Counted from the first letter of the stretch, positions 40,501 to 53,670 are shown. The stretch is 64,000 nucleotides of DNA from Maribacter litopenaei (GCF_025244665.1 NZ_CP104205.1:1237001-1301000); one strand, 5' to 3'. Numbers and translations: made by a program. The notes: generated from the sequence alone by a model not told the origin.

Positions 40501-43500
40501 GAGGTAAGTTCAGATAATGGATTGACTTTTAGCGCACCAACTCCCTATACATCCAGTACGTTTTTCTATGATACCGCTGTGGACGGAACATACGTATTTA
40601 GAATCACGGATAATAATACCACAAATACAGGATGTGAGGCAACATCGGCACCACTTATACTAAATCCACCAGCGAATATTGCGGCTGCTTCGGTTATAAC
40701 CCGGCCAGTAAGTTGTGGGGCGCCCAACAACGGGGTTGTAACTATTATTCCGGATGGTACAAGTGGGGTGCCACCATATGAAGTAAACTTTAACGGTATG
40801 GGGTGGACCTCACAAACCGTTTATTCCGACTTGCCCGCTGGTACCTATCCATTTTTGGTAAGGGATGCCGGAGGCTGTGAAACGGCTCCCGCAAATGCAG
40901 TCGTTGGAACCGATACAACCTTGCCACCGGATGCTTCCGTTAGTCAAGACCCAGCCATTTGTAATGGTAGTGGGACGGTAAGTGGAGGTATCATCATCAA
41001 CGGGGTAACCGATGGAACGGCAAATTTTGATTTCCGTATCGAGGACAATACGGGTACAGAAATAACACGATTGGAAAATCAATCCTCTTTTCCGGTTACC
41101 ATAAATGATATTAATTTGGTTCCAGGTGATTATACGGTTATAACACTCGATGCCAATGGATGTACTGATATCGACACGGTAACCATTACATCCAATGATG
41201 TTATCATTACCCCAATATTACCACCTTTGCCTCCAACCTGTGACGATAGTGGTTTCACTTATGCAGTGAGTGTTAGTGGTGGTTCAGGCTCCTATGAGAT
41301 AAAGTTGTCACAACAACCTTCTTTCTATCCTTTGAACAATACTCCGGGTGTTAATGATCACACTTTTAGTAACGTTTCAGATGGAATACAATACGGAATT
41401 GCCTACACAGTACAGGTTAGGGATGTGATAACAGGATGTTTGTATGAACAGGAAATACCGCCTGTAGACGCCCCTTCCACCTTGGAAATTACGGCTTCTT
41501 CTACACCAGGCGCATGTGATGTCAACAGAAATGGGGAGATTGCCTATCAGGTAATAGGATATACGATTGGTGATGTATTGAGGATAGAATTATTGAATAA
41601 TGATACAAACACCACAACGGTAATTGTACCATCTTTTACAACTACCGCTTTACCATATAACAATACCTACCCGAATTGCCAGGAGACTATCAAATTATAG
41701 TTGTAAACGAAACGGATACCTGTAGGGATGCTACGAGTGTAACCATAGATCAAAACTTACCGGCTATAGATGTAATCTCCGATGTACCTGCAAATTGTAA
41801 TGCTTTCGGACAGATTACGGTACAAGGCCGAGGAGGTTACGGAGATCCATATGAATATGCTTTTGTTCCCGATGGTTCGCCGAACCTGCCTACCCAGCAG
41901 ATTATGTAAGTACAACGACGTTTGTGGGCCCTGCAGGGGATTACGATATTTATGTTCGTGATAGTGGTGGTTGTATTTCCTTTGATATTGCAACGGTTAT
42001 CCAATTGGACCTGAGACCTTCCGGTACCCACGTTTACAGTGGTTAACCAGTGTAATCCCAGTTCAACTGCATTTGATATTACGGTAGCAATGCCAAATTC
42101 GGTGAACACACCTCGTTTTACGTTGGCAGGGGATGAACAAATACCAACAGATGATGGGACTAATTGGGTATATACCTTTACTGTGGCTAGCCCAGGTGAT
42201 TACGTTGTAGATGTGGTAGATGCGAATGGATGTACCAGCCAAGGTACGGCAACTGTTTATAATTTCCTTTCGGCAACAGGTACATTTTCAACGGATTCAA
42301 CGTGTAACGATGCCGATGGAGAGATAACCATCGCTACCTTTGGAGGTAGTGGTGATTTTGGCTATATCTTAACAGGAACCGATTATACAGGAGCTTCCAT
42401 ATGATCCTATTACACAAGAAGATAACCCGGTATTTACAGGACTTGCCCCAGGACCTATGATGTCCTCGTGGTAGATAGAATCATGTTCGATGGAACTAAT
42501 TTCTGTGAATACAACGTTTCCGGAATCAATTTGAATCAGGCAGCACAACCAATTATTACCTCTGAATTGGCGACTGATATCACTTGTAGAGACAGCAATG
42601 ATGGAACTATTGAGGTGGTTGTTGGACCTGCAAATGTATTGGTGCCGTTTACATCAGAAGACACACCTATCACCTATATTCTGAACAACCTTACCACTTC
42701 TTCAGAACATGCGCGTAACAATACGGGAACGTTCTCAGATTTGCCTCAAGGGGATTATCAGGTACAAGTGGTGACACAACGTGGATGTGAGGTATTATCA
42801 GCGGTTCATACAATTACTAATCCGGCAGACTTTAGCATAACCGCTTCTGCACCTGATTTTGCTTGTGAGCCAGGGGCAAATCGCTACAGTTCTACGATCA
42901 TTACGGTAAATGTGGTGGATCCCGGAACTATTGGTTCCGGATATCAATATAGTATCACAGGTTTTTCAAACTATCAATCTGGTAATACCTTCGAAATTGT
43001 GGACAATGGTTCGCCACAAAATGTCACAGTTTATGCCATTGACGGGAATGGATGTCAAACAACATTTGATTTGCCCACCATCAATCCACCAACGGATGTT
43101 GTACCAACATTAAGTGTTGTGAGTCCTTTGGATTGTGCCAACGAGGAACAAGTCAGAATTGATGTAGTGGGCACTACAGATTTTACCATAGTCACCAATT
43201 CAGTAGTTCCAGTTGCCAATGTAAATGTTAGTGGGCAATCTTTTGGGCTTGTTAATTTACCGGCTGCCGGTGATTATCTATTCGAAATTGTGGACAACAC
43301 AGGAGGATGTACGTATCCATTACCGGTACATTCCGTTAATGAGCCACAATTGCCTACGGCTTTCATTTCTGAAGCTAAACCAGTGAGTTGTTTCGGAACC
43401 AATGATGGTGAGTTGTTCATTGAGGTAACGGACTATGTTGGAACGTATAACTATACGGTCTATATGGCAGATGATACCACTAAAAGTACTCCGATTGCAT

Positions 43501-46123
43501 CAGGAAGCTTTGATACGACCAATTTCCCGGATGTGAATGGAGACGAAGCTAGAATAACAGGTTTGCCAGGAGGTAATTTATTAGTTGAGGTGGTGTCCAC
43601 AGATGTACCGTTTTGTAGCAACGACAGTAATGTAGCAAACATTAGAACACCTAACGGACCCTTACAGGTTACCGCCAATTCTGTAGGAAATGTTGGTTGT
43701 GGCAATGATAGCGGTGAAATACAGGCTACCGGGACTGGAGGATGGGATAGTACTCCCTATGAATATCGTTTAATGTTCAGTACTGATGGTGGAACGACCT
43801 ATATCACAGAAATTGCAGCCTTTTCCAATAATAGTGGCTTTACAGGACTTGAATTTGGTTTTTATCGGGTGGAAATAAGGGATTCCGAGCTTTGTACTAA
43901 CTTCTTTGATATTGAACTTGAAGAAGTCCCTCAAATAGAGGCGGGTATTAGACAACCTCAAGGATTGGATTGTCCAAATGGGAACAATGCTGTTTTGGAA
44001 GCATATGACCCATCGACCGGAGATGCCACTACGGCGACTGCCGGAGCTACAGGGGGATATCCAGGAGCTGGTTATAACTATCGATTACTGTATTTGAATA
44101 GTAACAATAATACGGATGTTGCATCTACTAGTGGATTGCAGAATACCCCAACGTTTATTGGAGCAAGTGGAGGTTTTATTAGTGCAGGATGGTATGCCAT
44201 TGAAGTATCTTCAAGCTTTGGGTGCCTATATGTTACGGAGCCCTATTTTGTAGAACCACCACCACCGGTTGAACCCTTATTGGTACAAACGCGGGTACCT
44301 GGTTGTGGAGGCGATGGTGAAATGCGCTTGTCCATCCGTAATCCCGACCCTTCATTTACCTACGAATATGCGCCAGTCGAAAATGGCGTTGTGGTGGGGC
44401 CTTATCAGAATATGGTTGGAACTTCAATATTAGTTTCGGGTGTTCAAGGTATTACCTATCAATTTGATGTAAGAAAGACGAGTGCGGCGAGTACATGTTT
44501 GGCAGTTCGTTCAAATGGGATTACGATGACAGATGCCACTGGAATAACCTTATTGCCCAATTTGCCGGATGACATTTCCTGTGCTTCTGAGTTGGATGGT
44601 AGAATTGAGTCCTTTGTAAATGGGGGAGTAGGTGACGATACCTTCTATCTCTATAATGGTGACCCGGTGGATGCTTTTAACCCATCACCCTCGGCAACCT
44701 TATTTAGGGGGCCACAGGATAACGGAACCTTTGAAGGTCTACCGGAAGGAACGGATTATTACATAGCAGTTACAAGTGGAGCAACTTGTATGGATATTGC
44801 AGATCCTTTTGAAATAGTTCGGCCAGATCCAATTATTTTCGACGCGACTCCTACAACGGTAAGTTGTAACGGAGAACAGGATGGGACAATTACGGTAGAG
44901 GTATTATCCGGAGGTATCGGTTTAATTCAGTTTGCCATTGATCCCAACTTCAATGAGTTCTTCAGTGAACCAACCACTCCTGGAGTGTATACCTTTGAGG
45001 ACTTGGCACAGGGTACTTATGAAATTTTGATTCAGGATGAAAACGGATGTTTTGAACGCGATTTTATCACCGTCGAAGAACCTGAAGTTTTGCAGGCCAT
45101 TAACATACAGACCACTCTGAACTGTGTATCGGTGCCAATGATGGAACGATGACTTTTGAGATAACCGGGGGAACACCTATTAATGACCCTATGGTTAGCT
45201 CAACTCCCTATTACGAATATAAGGTGGAGATGATAGATCCTGTAGACGAAACCGGTACAGGTATTTTTGAACCTTATGTAGCGGGACAATTGATAGAGAA
45301 TTTACAAGGAGGAGCCTCCTACGCCATACATATTAGGGATGCCAATCTATGTACGGGACTAGAGCTATTCTCTATAGGAATAGGTGTGGACCTAACAGCA
45401 GAACCTTTAGTTGTTTATGGATGCGAGGGCATTTTCCCTAACAGTACGGTAACAGTTAATATGTTGGGTAATGTGGCTATGGACGATTTGATGTTTGCCT
45501 TAGACCCGGTAGACCCTACCGATGCAATAACCGCCGATGCGGCTATGGAGAATCAATGGGGAGATCCGGCCCCAGGTGACCATACGGTGTATATATATCA
45601 TCAAAATGGCTGTACCAATTTTGTGGAATTTGCTGTAGACGCATACGACCCGTTGACCTTATCTGCTGAAAAAACAGGTCCTAACGAGTTGGTAGCTATG
45701 GCCCAAGGTGGTTACGGAGGTTATGAATACTTCTTTAACGGCACCTCATATGGTAGTGAAACAACCTACACTACAAATCAAAGTGGTATGGTAAATATCA
45801 GGGTAGTGGATGCCAACGGTTGTGTGGCCGAAGTTGATCTGCCCTTCGAATTTACGGGAATGTTGGTAATTCCAAACTTTTTTACCCCTGATGGTGATCA
45901 ATTAAACGACTTATGGCAAATACGTAATACGGAATTTTTTGATGAGGTGGAAGTAAAAATCTATGATCGTTATGGAAGGGTAGTGGCTGTATTGGATAAA
46001 GTGACTGGATGGGACGGAACCTATGATGGTAAGGAAGTTCCAACTGGGGATTATTGGTACGTTGTCAATGCCCTCGGTGATCGAAAAACCCGTTATGTTG
46101 GACACTTTACATTATATAGATAG
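37530..46123 (+). CDS. Giant SprB-like repeat protein with T9SS type B sorting domain (many frame breaks)
   Basis: About 2,860 residues. Signal peptide (LYVLLLIFFSVVGSTALA), a non-repeat N-terminal region, then many SprB-type repeats with a period of roughly 80-100 residues. Each opens with a Cys-Gly motif (NCAGETGTITV, TCRDSNDGTIEVVV, SCFGTNDGELFIEV, SCNGEQDGTITVEV) and ends in GTY.....D..GC. The C-terminus (VIPNFFTPDGDQLNDLW, VEVKIYDRYGRVV, GWDGTYDGKEVPTGDYWY) is the CHU_C/type B sorting domain, so it is exported by the type IX system. Breaks near 39244, 40045, 41669, 41879, 42008, 42398, 42457 and 45128; six fall on CCGGA/TCCGG. Likely a surface adhesin used in gliding or attachment. Confidence 0.9.
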
Positions 46124-46131
46124 AACTTTAT

Positions 46132-46161
46132 AAAGGGAAGCTTGACTAGCTTCCCTTTTTT
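46132..46161 (+). terminator. Strong intrinsic terminator after the SprB-like gene
   Basis: AAAGGGAAGC, seven-base loop, GCTTCCCTTT, then a T-run: a perfect 10-bp stem. Confidence 0.88.
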
Positions 46162-46221
46162 GTATCCCTAGTTTTTTAAGCTTTAAATATGTATCTTCCA
46201 TAGGTAAAATGCGTAATCACA

Positions 46222-46941
46222 TTGCTTAAAAAGGTAAGCCCTATACTACTTCTATTTCTTTGTAATTGTTGTGCCTCACAACCTAGTTTTACTTTAACGG
46301 ATAATGAGTTGGAGACCTCCGTCACCGAGACCCTTAAGTATTACTTATATTACCCACCTGAATACGAGTTAAACCCGGAAAAGAATTTTCCAATACTGTT
46401 GTTTTTACATGGTGGGGGAGAAGTAGAGGAAGATTTGAACCCTAATGAAAGAATACCCCCTCCAAGCCTTATTTTACAGGGTAAAAAGTTTCCGTTCCTA
46501 ATTTTGGCCCCGCAAAATTCATATTCGAAAAGTTGGTGGAATACTAGGGCGATTAAGCAACTTCTGGACACCGTTGTGGCCGAAAATAGAATTGACAAGA
46601 AGAAAATTTACTTATCAGGGATTAGCCGCGGCGGAGGTGCTGCCTGGGAAATGGCTGTTCAATACCCGGAGACTTTTGCCGCTATGGCAGTCGTTTGCGG
46701 TATGACCCCGTTACCCTATGCTTCTTGGATCAATAAAAAAATGGCTATATGGGTATTTCATGGTGAAGATGATGAAGTTATCCCTGTGGAGGAATCAGAA
46801 TCCATGGTAAAAAAATTAGAAGAGTTTGGATACGATGTCCGTTTCACAAAATATGAAAATGTGGGCCATGATTCATGGTCTAAAGCGTATGCTACAGAAG
46901 AACTTTATGACTGGTTTTTAGAACAAAGTCTTACGAACTAG
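46222..46941 (+). CDS. Alpha/beta-hydrolase lipoprotein (CE1/PHB-depolymerase-like esterase)
   Basis: 239 residues. Lipobox-like LLFLCNCCAS, ILLFLHGGGEVEED, LAPQNSYSKSWWN, nucleophile in ISRGGGAAWEMA, acid in VFHGEDDEVIPVE, histidine in ENVGHDSW. Secreted esterase, perhaps removing acyl or feruloyl groups from polysaccharide (inference). The start is a TTG at 46222; an ATG at 46210 is out of frame by one base, so a miscalled base in CACATTGC could hide the true start. Stands before the sulfatase (34 bp). Confidence 0.75.
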   Translation: MLKKVSPILLLFLCNCCASQPSFTLTDNELETSVTETLKYYLYYPPEYELNPEKNFPILLFLHGGGEVEEDLNPNERIPPPSLILQGKKFPFLILAPQNSYSKSWWNTRAIKQLLDTVVAENRIDKKKIYLSGISRGGGAAWEMAVQYPETFAAMAVVCGMTPLPYASWINKKMAIWVFHGEDDEVIPVEESESMVKKLEEFGYDVRFTKYENVGHDSWSKAYATEELYDWFLEQSLTN

Positions 46942-46975
46942 TATTTTAACGAATCCCATTTATTTGAAAGAAATT

Positions 46976-48463
46976 ATGAAGACTACCACCATTTTGAGAA
47001 CAGTAGTCCTATGCTTAATTTTTATCAGCAAAGGCTACCCCGTTAATGAAAGATCAGAGTCAATCAAAAAGAAGCCTAGGAACGTAATCTTCATTCTCAC
47101 CGATGACCACAGATATGATTATATGGGGTTTACAGGTAAGGTTCCTTGGCTTGAGACTCCAAATATGGATAGACTCGCTAGTGAAGGGGCCTATCTTCCA
47201 AATGCTTTCGTAACAACATCCCTTTGTTCACCGAGTAGGGCTTCCATATTGACAGGAATGTATTCCCATAGTCATACTATTGTAGATAATCAGGCTCCTG
47301 ATCCAGGCAATCTCACCTATTTTCCTGAGTATTTAGAAAAGGCAGGTTATCAGACAAGCTTTTTTGGTAAATGGCATATGGGCGATCATGGTGATAGTCC
47401 ACAACCCGGGTTTACACATTGGGAAAGTTTTCCGGGTCAGGGCGTTTACTATAACCCGACCTTAAACATTAATGGTAATAGGATTACTTATAAGGATTCC
47501 ACTTATATTACAGATCTGCTTACCAATCATGCTGTAGAGTGGTTGGAAAAAAGGGATAGAAAAAAGCCGTTTTTTATGTATTTGTCCCACAAGGCGGTGC
47601 ATGCCGGTTTTCAACCTGCCATAAGACATAAAGGAAAATATAAAGGAAAACAAATTGACCTTCCTTCAACCTTTGAACAAACAAAAACAGGTGCCTATAG
47701 AGACCTTAAATGGCCTCAATGGGTTGCTGACCAACGTATAAGTTGGCATGGTGTTGATTATATGTACCATGAGAACAGGAATATTCATGAAATGATAGTA
47801 GATTATTGCGAAACCCTTTTGGGAGTCGATGAAAGTATTGGTACGGTTATGAACTACCTTGAAAAGGAAGGTTTAGATGAATCGACACTTGTAATTTATA
47901 TGGGAGATAATGGTTTTAGTTGGGGTGAGCATGGTTTGATAGATAAACGGCATTTTTATGAAGAGTCGGTCAAAGTGCCTCTATTGGTTCGTTGTCCGGA
48001 ATTGTTTCAAGGTGGAATTCGTCCTAAACAAATGGTGCAGAATATAGATATAGGGCCCACAGTTTTGGCAGAAGCGGGAATAGAGCAACCACTGCATATG
48101 CCTGGCACCTCGTTTATTCCAATATTAACCGGTCAAACAGATGAAAACATTAGAAAAGAAGTGTTTTATGAATACTACTGGGAATATGATTTTCCTATGA
48201 CGCCTACTGTTTTTGGGATGCGAACTGATAAATACAAATACATCAAATACCATGGAATTTGGGATCGCAATGAACTGTATGATTTGGAAAATGACCCCGA
48301 CGAAATCTACAATCTTATTGCTGACCCTGATAAACAAGAGTTGGCTAAATCAATGTCAGCTGCCATTTATGATTGGTTAAAAGAAACCAACGGGATGCAG
48401 ATTCCGCTCAAGCGGACCGTAAAGTATAGGTTTGGTGATTTTAAGCACAAAAATGAACATTAA
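46976..48463 (+). CDS. Secreted sulfatase (arylsulfatase family, S1 type)
   Basis: 495 residues from ATG 46976. Signal peptide, ILTDDHRYDYMGF (calcium Asp pair), TSLCSPSRASILTGMY (Cys converted to formylglycine, CxPSR), GKWHMGDHG, YMGDNGFSWGEHGLIDK. Removes sulfate esters, likely from marine glycans. Same direction as the esterase. Frame intact. An upstream in-frame TTG is less likely as the start. Confidence 0.92.
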   Translation: MKTTTILRTVVLCLIFISKGYPVNERSESIKKKPRNVIFILTDDHRYDYMGFTGKVPWLETPNMDRLASEGAYLPNAFVTTSLCSPSRASILTGMYSHSHTIVDNQAPDPGNLTYFPEYLEKAGYQTSFFGKWHMGDHGDSPQPGFTHWESFPGQGVYYNPTLNINGNRITYKDSTYITDLLTNHAVEWLEKRDRKKPFFMYLSHKAVHAGFQPAIRHKGKYKGKQIDLPSTFEQTKTGAYRDLKWPQWVADQRISWHGVDYMYHENRNIHEMIVDYCETLLGVDESIGTVMNYLEKEGLDESTLVIYMGDNGFSWGEHGLIDKRHFYEESVKVPLLVRCPELFQGGIRPKQMVQNIDIGPTVLAEAGIEQPLHMPGTSFIPILTGQTDENIRKEVFYEYYWEYDFPMTPTVFGMRTDKYKYIKYHGIWDRNELYDLENDPDEIYNLIADPDKQELAKSMSAAIYDWLKETNGMQIPLKRTVKYRFGDFKHKNEH

Positions 48464-48490
48464 ACAAAATCCGAGAAATTTTTCAATAGA

Positions 48491-50023
48491 TCAAGGTATA
48501 AGGTTGTTCTCCGTAATCAATAAATCAACATCGGAATTTCGCCAAGCTTCATTAAGATGCTTCGGAACGGTAGTAAAAGAATAACTAAATGAACTCAGGA
48601 CAATATCAACGTCACCATCTTGGTCAACATCACCAGTGTCCATAAGCATCCATCTTCCTAAATTACTAGAATCCATTCGATAAGGCTCAAATAGGAACTG
48701 ATCTGGGTTTTTATTTTCTAAGTATACAAAGGAATAGGTGGGTGATTGGTTGTAATTTGGAAAAGTGGATAGAATTCCAAAATCCAAATCTCCGTCTTGA
48801 TCAAAATCATTGGAAACAAGTCTCGGTCGCACCGTTCATTGGATAAAAGAATTTTTCTTCAAAATTATTATTGCCGTCATTGATATGGATTCTAAGACCA
48901 TGGTATGGTTTATGGACGTAACTTTTATCGGCATTGTCTCCATGTACGGTAACAAAATCCTCATACCCGTCATTATTGAAATCCATGATTTCGAACCAAC
49001 TGGAACCATAAAGCGGACTAAATTTTATTGGAGTCTCCATTCTGAATTTTAGATTATCCTCCTGATAGAAAATGGTGATACCTTCTCGCCCTTGAGACGT
49101 AAGAACTACCAAATCATCCATTCCATCCTTGTTCATGTCTTTTGCCAGTGTCCTAATGCTACCTGGCTGGTTTAATAGAGTTGTATTTTTAAAAATAAAA
49201 TCACCTTTATGACTTAGAAGGGAGAGCTTTCCTGTTAAATCACCAAATTCACAGACAACAACTTCGTCATGGCCATCTTTGTCAAAATCAAATACCAAGG
49301 TATGTACAGGTCTATGTAATTGTATTCCAGCTCTATTTAATTTTCGTTTGCTCGGCTCAATAACGTGAACGCTACCACTTGGAAGCTCTGATGGATTAAG
49401 GTACCCTACATAGGTAAAATATTTTAAAGTATCTTTTTTGGAATAGGAGGTTACAGCATTTTCGGTTCTTTCTGTTTTGGTAACTTGCTTTGTTATGGGG
49501 TCATAATGTATTAGTTTACCATTTAGATTTCCCGTAATTATTTTTTTTTGCAAACTGTCATATTCCAAAAATGTGATGAGCGCACCTTTTGTACTATCCA
49601 AAATTATTGGGGCTAACTTAAATTGTGATACTTCTTTGCCAGGGGCAATTACATTTTGGTTATTAAGGGAATCTTTGGCCATTTTAAGAATATATTCCTT
49701 CACTAAATTCCAATCCTTAATATCGATCATAGGTTTTTCTCGGATAAATCCCGGATTCGACAATGGCAAATTTTTCCATTCGAGTGACCTTTTCATATGG
49801 ATCGTAGGTTGAGTCTCTAATACCCATTCGAGCACCCATATCAGGGAGTACACCTTGTTCCCATATATGCTTTGGTAAATTCTCTATAGCTGGAAGTAAA
49901 TGACAGCTGGAACAATAAGATTCATACAATGCAACAGCCTTTTTTTTCCCTTGATCCACACGAGCATATGGCTATTAAAAATAGGATATAAACCGTGCGT
50001 TTCAGATCTGCATGTTTTGTCAT
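48491..50023 (-). CDS. Cytochrome c/FG-GAP (VCBS) repeat lipoprotein (frame breaks)
   Basis: Lipoprotein signal (LFLIAICSCGS) followed at once by a c-type heme site YCSSCHLLP (bases near 49900-49917) and the segment WEQGVLPDMGARMG, then FG-GAP beta-propeller repeats with calcium-type loops (DFDKDGHDEVVV, DMNKDGMDDLVV, DFNNDGYEDFVTV, DVDQDGDVDIVLS). Breaks: near 49940 (A-run), 49737-49745 (restores IYPEKPMIDIKDW) and 48821-48828 (restores NGATGLVSNDFDQDGD). Fourth gene of the SusC-SusD-ASPIC run. Redox role inferred from the CxxCH only. Confidence 0.8.
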
Positions 50024-50130
50024 ATTAATAAAAGGAGATTTCTTCCAATAGTATATATATACCACAGCAGATTTCAAAAATTTATTTTAAATGTATTGTA
50101 TTAAGGATAATAGGCTCCACATAAATGGGA

Positions 50131-53100
50131 CTATTCATTTTTTAAAAATACCTTTAGAGGCCCCCTATTTTGCGAAACTACGATAAAAGGATTATTTCCT
50201 GTTGCATTTTTAACTATGGTAATATCCTTGGTATCACCTTGTGTAATAAAACCACTTTTCTGAATATCAACAATTGTAAAATTACCCTTACCGTCTCCTT
50301 CGAGCAAAAATCCATTAGAAGCATCGTATTTGCCTATAAACACCTCATTCCCATAGTCATTTCCTACCAATAACACATCATCATGACCGTCATCGTTGTA
50401 ATCGGTAATGGCAATACTGTTTATAGGAGCCATCTGAGCCTCCCATGGCAACTCTTTTAAGTTGAATTTTCCATTTCCTAAATTCTCCAAATAAACGCTC
50501 CTATCATAATTTCCAGTAAATGTATTCGCACCTTCCAATTCCTTTTTGTTGAATAGAGTATTTATATCCGCTTTTGCATAGCCTTTATAGGTAGTGTATT
50601 TAGATCGGAACAAAGGGCTCTGTCCATTCAAATCTCCCCAAAAATTGACGGGAAAGGCCCTATACTCGGATTATCAAAACTATATTTCAAATAGGTGAAC
50701 ATTACGGGGTCGATAGTACCATTGTTATCGAAGTCCTTGGAAATTAATTTTGTAGGCCTATCTCGGGAAGGTTGATAAAAATTATTCGCTCCTAAATTCC
50801 CAACGATAAAATCCAAATCACCATCCTTATCAAAGTCATGCGCTTTTATGCTTTCCCAAAAGCCATATAAACTGTCAATTCCTGTATTTTCAAATTTGGT
50901 CAGATTCTCCCCGTCATTCTTAAAAACTGTAATCGGCATAAACTCGCCTATAACAATAAGGTCATCTCTCCCATCGGCATCTACGTCGGCCCACGCAGCA
51001 TCGGTAACCATACCAATTTCACTTAAGCCAGGAGCATTTGAATCTGAAATATCGATTAGTTTACCGTTGTCATTTTTTAAAAGAAAACTTTTTTCCGGAA
51101 TAGGGTATTTTGCGAAAGGTGTTCTTCCACCCACAAAAAGGTCCACATATCCATCACCATCAAAATCCTTCGCTTTTACGACAGAACCACTTTTCCTTAT
51201 TTCCGGTAGTTTATCCGGAGCATGGCTAAAATTACCTTTTCCATCATTCAAAAGTAACCTATCTAGATAATAGCTATCATCCGGTGTAAATTCATTACTT
51301 CCTGAAACAAAATAAATGTCCAAATCACCATCATTATCAAGGTCAAAAAGTGTAATTCCTTCTTCCTCATATTTTTTATCCTCCTCTTCTGTAAAGAGTT
51401 CCTTTTTTGCAAATTTTCCGTTAGTATCCTGTAAGAATAGAGCAGGGGAGTATCTAGCAGAACTTCCTATGATAAAATCTTCTATACCATCGCCGTTTAA
51501 ATCTCCGGAGGCTAAACATGATCCATTTTGAGTAAGCTTGTGCGGCAGTATTCTTTGAATATTAAAATCTACCACATCCAGCTCCTTATGCTCGTAATCT
51601 ATATCTTGATCCCCTGAAACTTCTACGTAAACCTTTTTTTCCGATTTTGGTTTGAACGGGAATTCCGGACTATCCGAATCAATAGGCGAGGCATCTTCTT
51701 GATTTAAAACCAGTGTTTGGTTCGACTTTACGTTGTCAAATTTTTGAAATGTACCATTGGGCCAAAGGACTTCAACAGCACTTATCTCAGTTTTGTCTCC
51801 CAGTCCAAAATGGACAATACCATCTAAGGAGGACATATAGCCCCTATAAAAGTAATTTTCGTAATATTGAAAAGTACCGTCTTCAAACCGAATGACGACT
51901 TTAGCACCTACGCCATACGTATTCGAATTTTTAAGGTTAATCTTTAGATAATTATCATTCGTTTTTAAGTTGTTTCTAAAAACAAAAGCTGGGTCGTTAA
52001 TGTTGTTTACTACATAGTCCAAATCGCCATCATCGTCCAAATCCGCAAAAGCGGCGCCATTGGAGAAAGATGGAATATTCAAGCCCCATTCTTCTCCTTT
52101 GTCCTCAAATTTACCTGTCCCATTATTTTCATATACGTAGTTAGGAATTTTAATAGTGGGTATTGAGTCCAACAATTTCTCCGGCCCTAGGTATCTGCTG
52201 ACGTTGAATTTAAAATCACCAAAGTCCAAATCCGTTATATCCCTAGGGAACCCGTTGGTAATCAACAAATCCCTATATCCATCATTATCCATGTCAGCAA
52301 ATAGTGGCGACCAACTCCAATCCGTTTTTGAAATTCCGGACATAAGACCTACCTCGCTAAAGGGAACCCCATTACCATTACCTTTTTGGAGCATATTTCG
52401 GGTATATTGATATTCATAATCGTACCTATCATTAAGAATATAGTTGGTGTACTTGTTGCCTGCGATAGTTGTTTTTAGCCTCTGGTTGGTTTCTCCGAGC
52501 ATGTCCAAGGTTATTATATCCAAATAACCATCATTGTTGAAATCGGAGATATCATTTCCCATGGAAAATTTACTTTGGTGCTTTACCAAATCCGATATTT
52601 TGTTCGAAAAGGTTCCATCTTGATTGTTAATGTAAAGGATGTCATTGGTAAGATAATCGTTGCTAACGTAAATGTCCGGCCAATTATCATAATTGATATC
52701 TGCAATGGCCAAACCCAGCCCATAACCTTCTATGGTTATTCCAGCTTTTAGCGTGACATCTGTAAATGTACCGTCTCCATTGTTGTGATAAAGTCTATCA
52801 TTGCTCAATGCAGAACCATCGGTTATCTTTTTTCTATAGTTAGATGGTAGCACATGTATATCTACATTGTTAAGTACGTATAAATCCAATAGGCCATCTT
52901 TGTCATAATCAAAGAAAGTGGCACCCATACTATTTCCTGTGTCCGCAATACCATACTCCTTAGCCATCTCTTTGAAAGTTGGAATCCCTTCTTTGTTTAC
53001 ACCCTGGTTAACAAAAAGCATATTTGTTTTTTCGGCTTCTGATTCAAGCATGGCAGCACACACGTAAATGTCCAGTAAATTATCCTTGTTGATATCTACA

Positions 53101-53447
53101 AGTGTAATACCTGTACTCCACTTATCACTAGCCTCAACATTGGCTTGTTTGGAAATATCCAAAAACTTAAAGTTCCCTTCGTTCAAGTAAAGCTTATTTG
53201 AAACTTGGTTTCCTGAAAAAAATATGTCCGGTTTGTCATCATTGTTAAAATCACCGATAGCAACACCGCCTCCGTTAAAAATATATTCACTTGTTAAAAT
53301 ATTGAAGCTATCCGTTTCAACAATTTTATTGTTGAAATCGATTCCGGAACTATCGGGAGAAATAAGCGTAAAGAGCTTCTCTTTTTCCTTTTGACATGAA
53401 ATAGCTGTAAGACCAATAATGAGTAAAAGGCAAATATATTTTTTCAT
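50131..53447 (-). CDS. CRTAC1-like FG-GAP/VCBS lipoprotein with ASPIC/UnbV domain (one frame break)
   Basis: About 1,105 residues. Lipobox LTAISCQKE, more than ten FG-GAP repeats with D.N.DG.DDI loops (DFNNDDKPDIFFSG, DINKDNLLDIYVC, DLDNDGDLDIYFVSG), and mid-protein an ASPIC/UnbV domain (GVGAKVVIRFEDGTFQYYENYF, HFGLGDKTEISAVEVLWPNG). The break at 50664-50670 (CCGAG for CCGGAG) joins NPEYRAFPVNFWGDLNGQ. Surface-exposed and probably glycan- or protein-binding; such proteins often accompany SusC/SusD pairs but their role is not settled. Confidence 0.88.
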
Positions 53448-53616
53448 GAGAAAACGGGATGATTTTTTGGTAATGAACAAAATATGACTCTATAAGATCG
53501 AAAAGTAGTTAGTTGTTTGTTTTGCAAATTTAATTAAAAGGTAATGCTTTATGAAGGGAAGACCTTAAAAGGGTTGTTGTTTAAACTTTTGTTAAACAAT
53601 TTTTGAATTTTATTTA

Positions 53617-53650
53617 TAAAAAAAGGGACGTATTTAATACGCCCCTTTTT
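53617..53650 (-). terminator. Terminator-like hairpin between susD and the ASPIC gene
   Basis: AAAAGGGaCGTAT, short loop, ATACGcCCCTTTT with one mismatch, followed on the minus strand by an A/T-rich T-run. It may end or attenuate transcription after susD. Confidence 0.7.
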
Positions 53651-53670
53651 CTAAAAGTTTGATACAGTTA

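Noticed and set aside
40810-42109. - strand open frames under the SprB-like gene
   Set aside because: Arise from the low-complexity repeat composition; no start signals or domains.
37530-46123. Separate small adhesin genes instead of one giant gene
   Set aside because: The repeat pattern runs through each break, internal fragments lack signal peptides, and only the last has a sorting domain.
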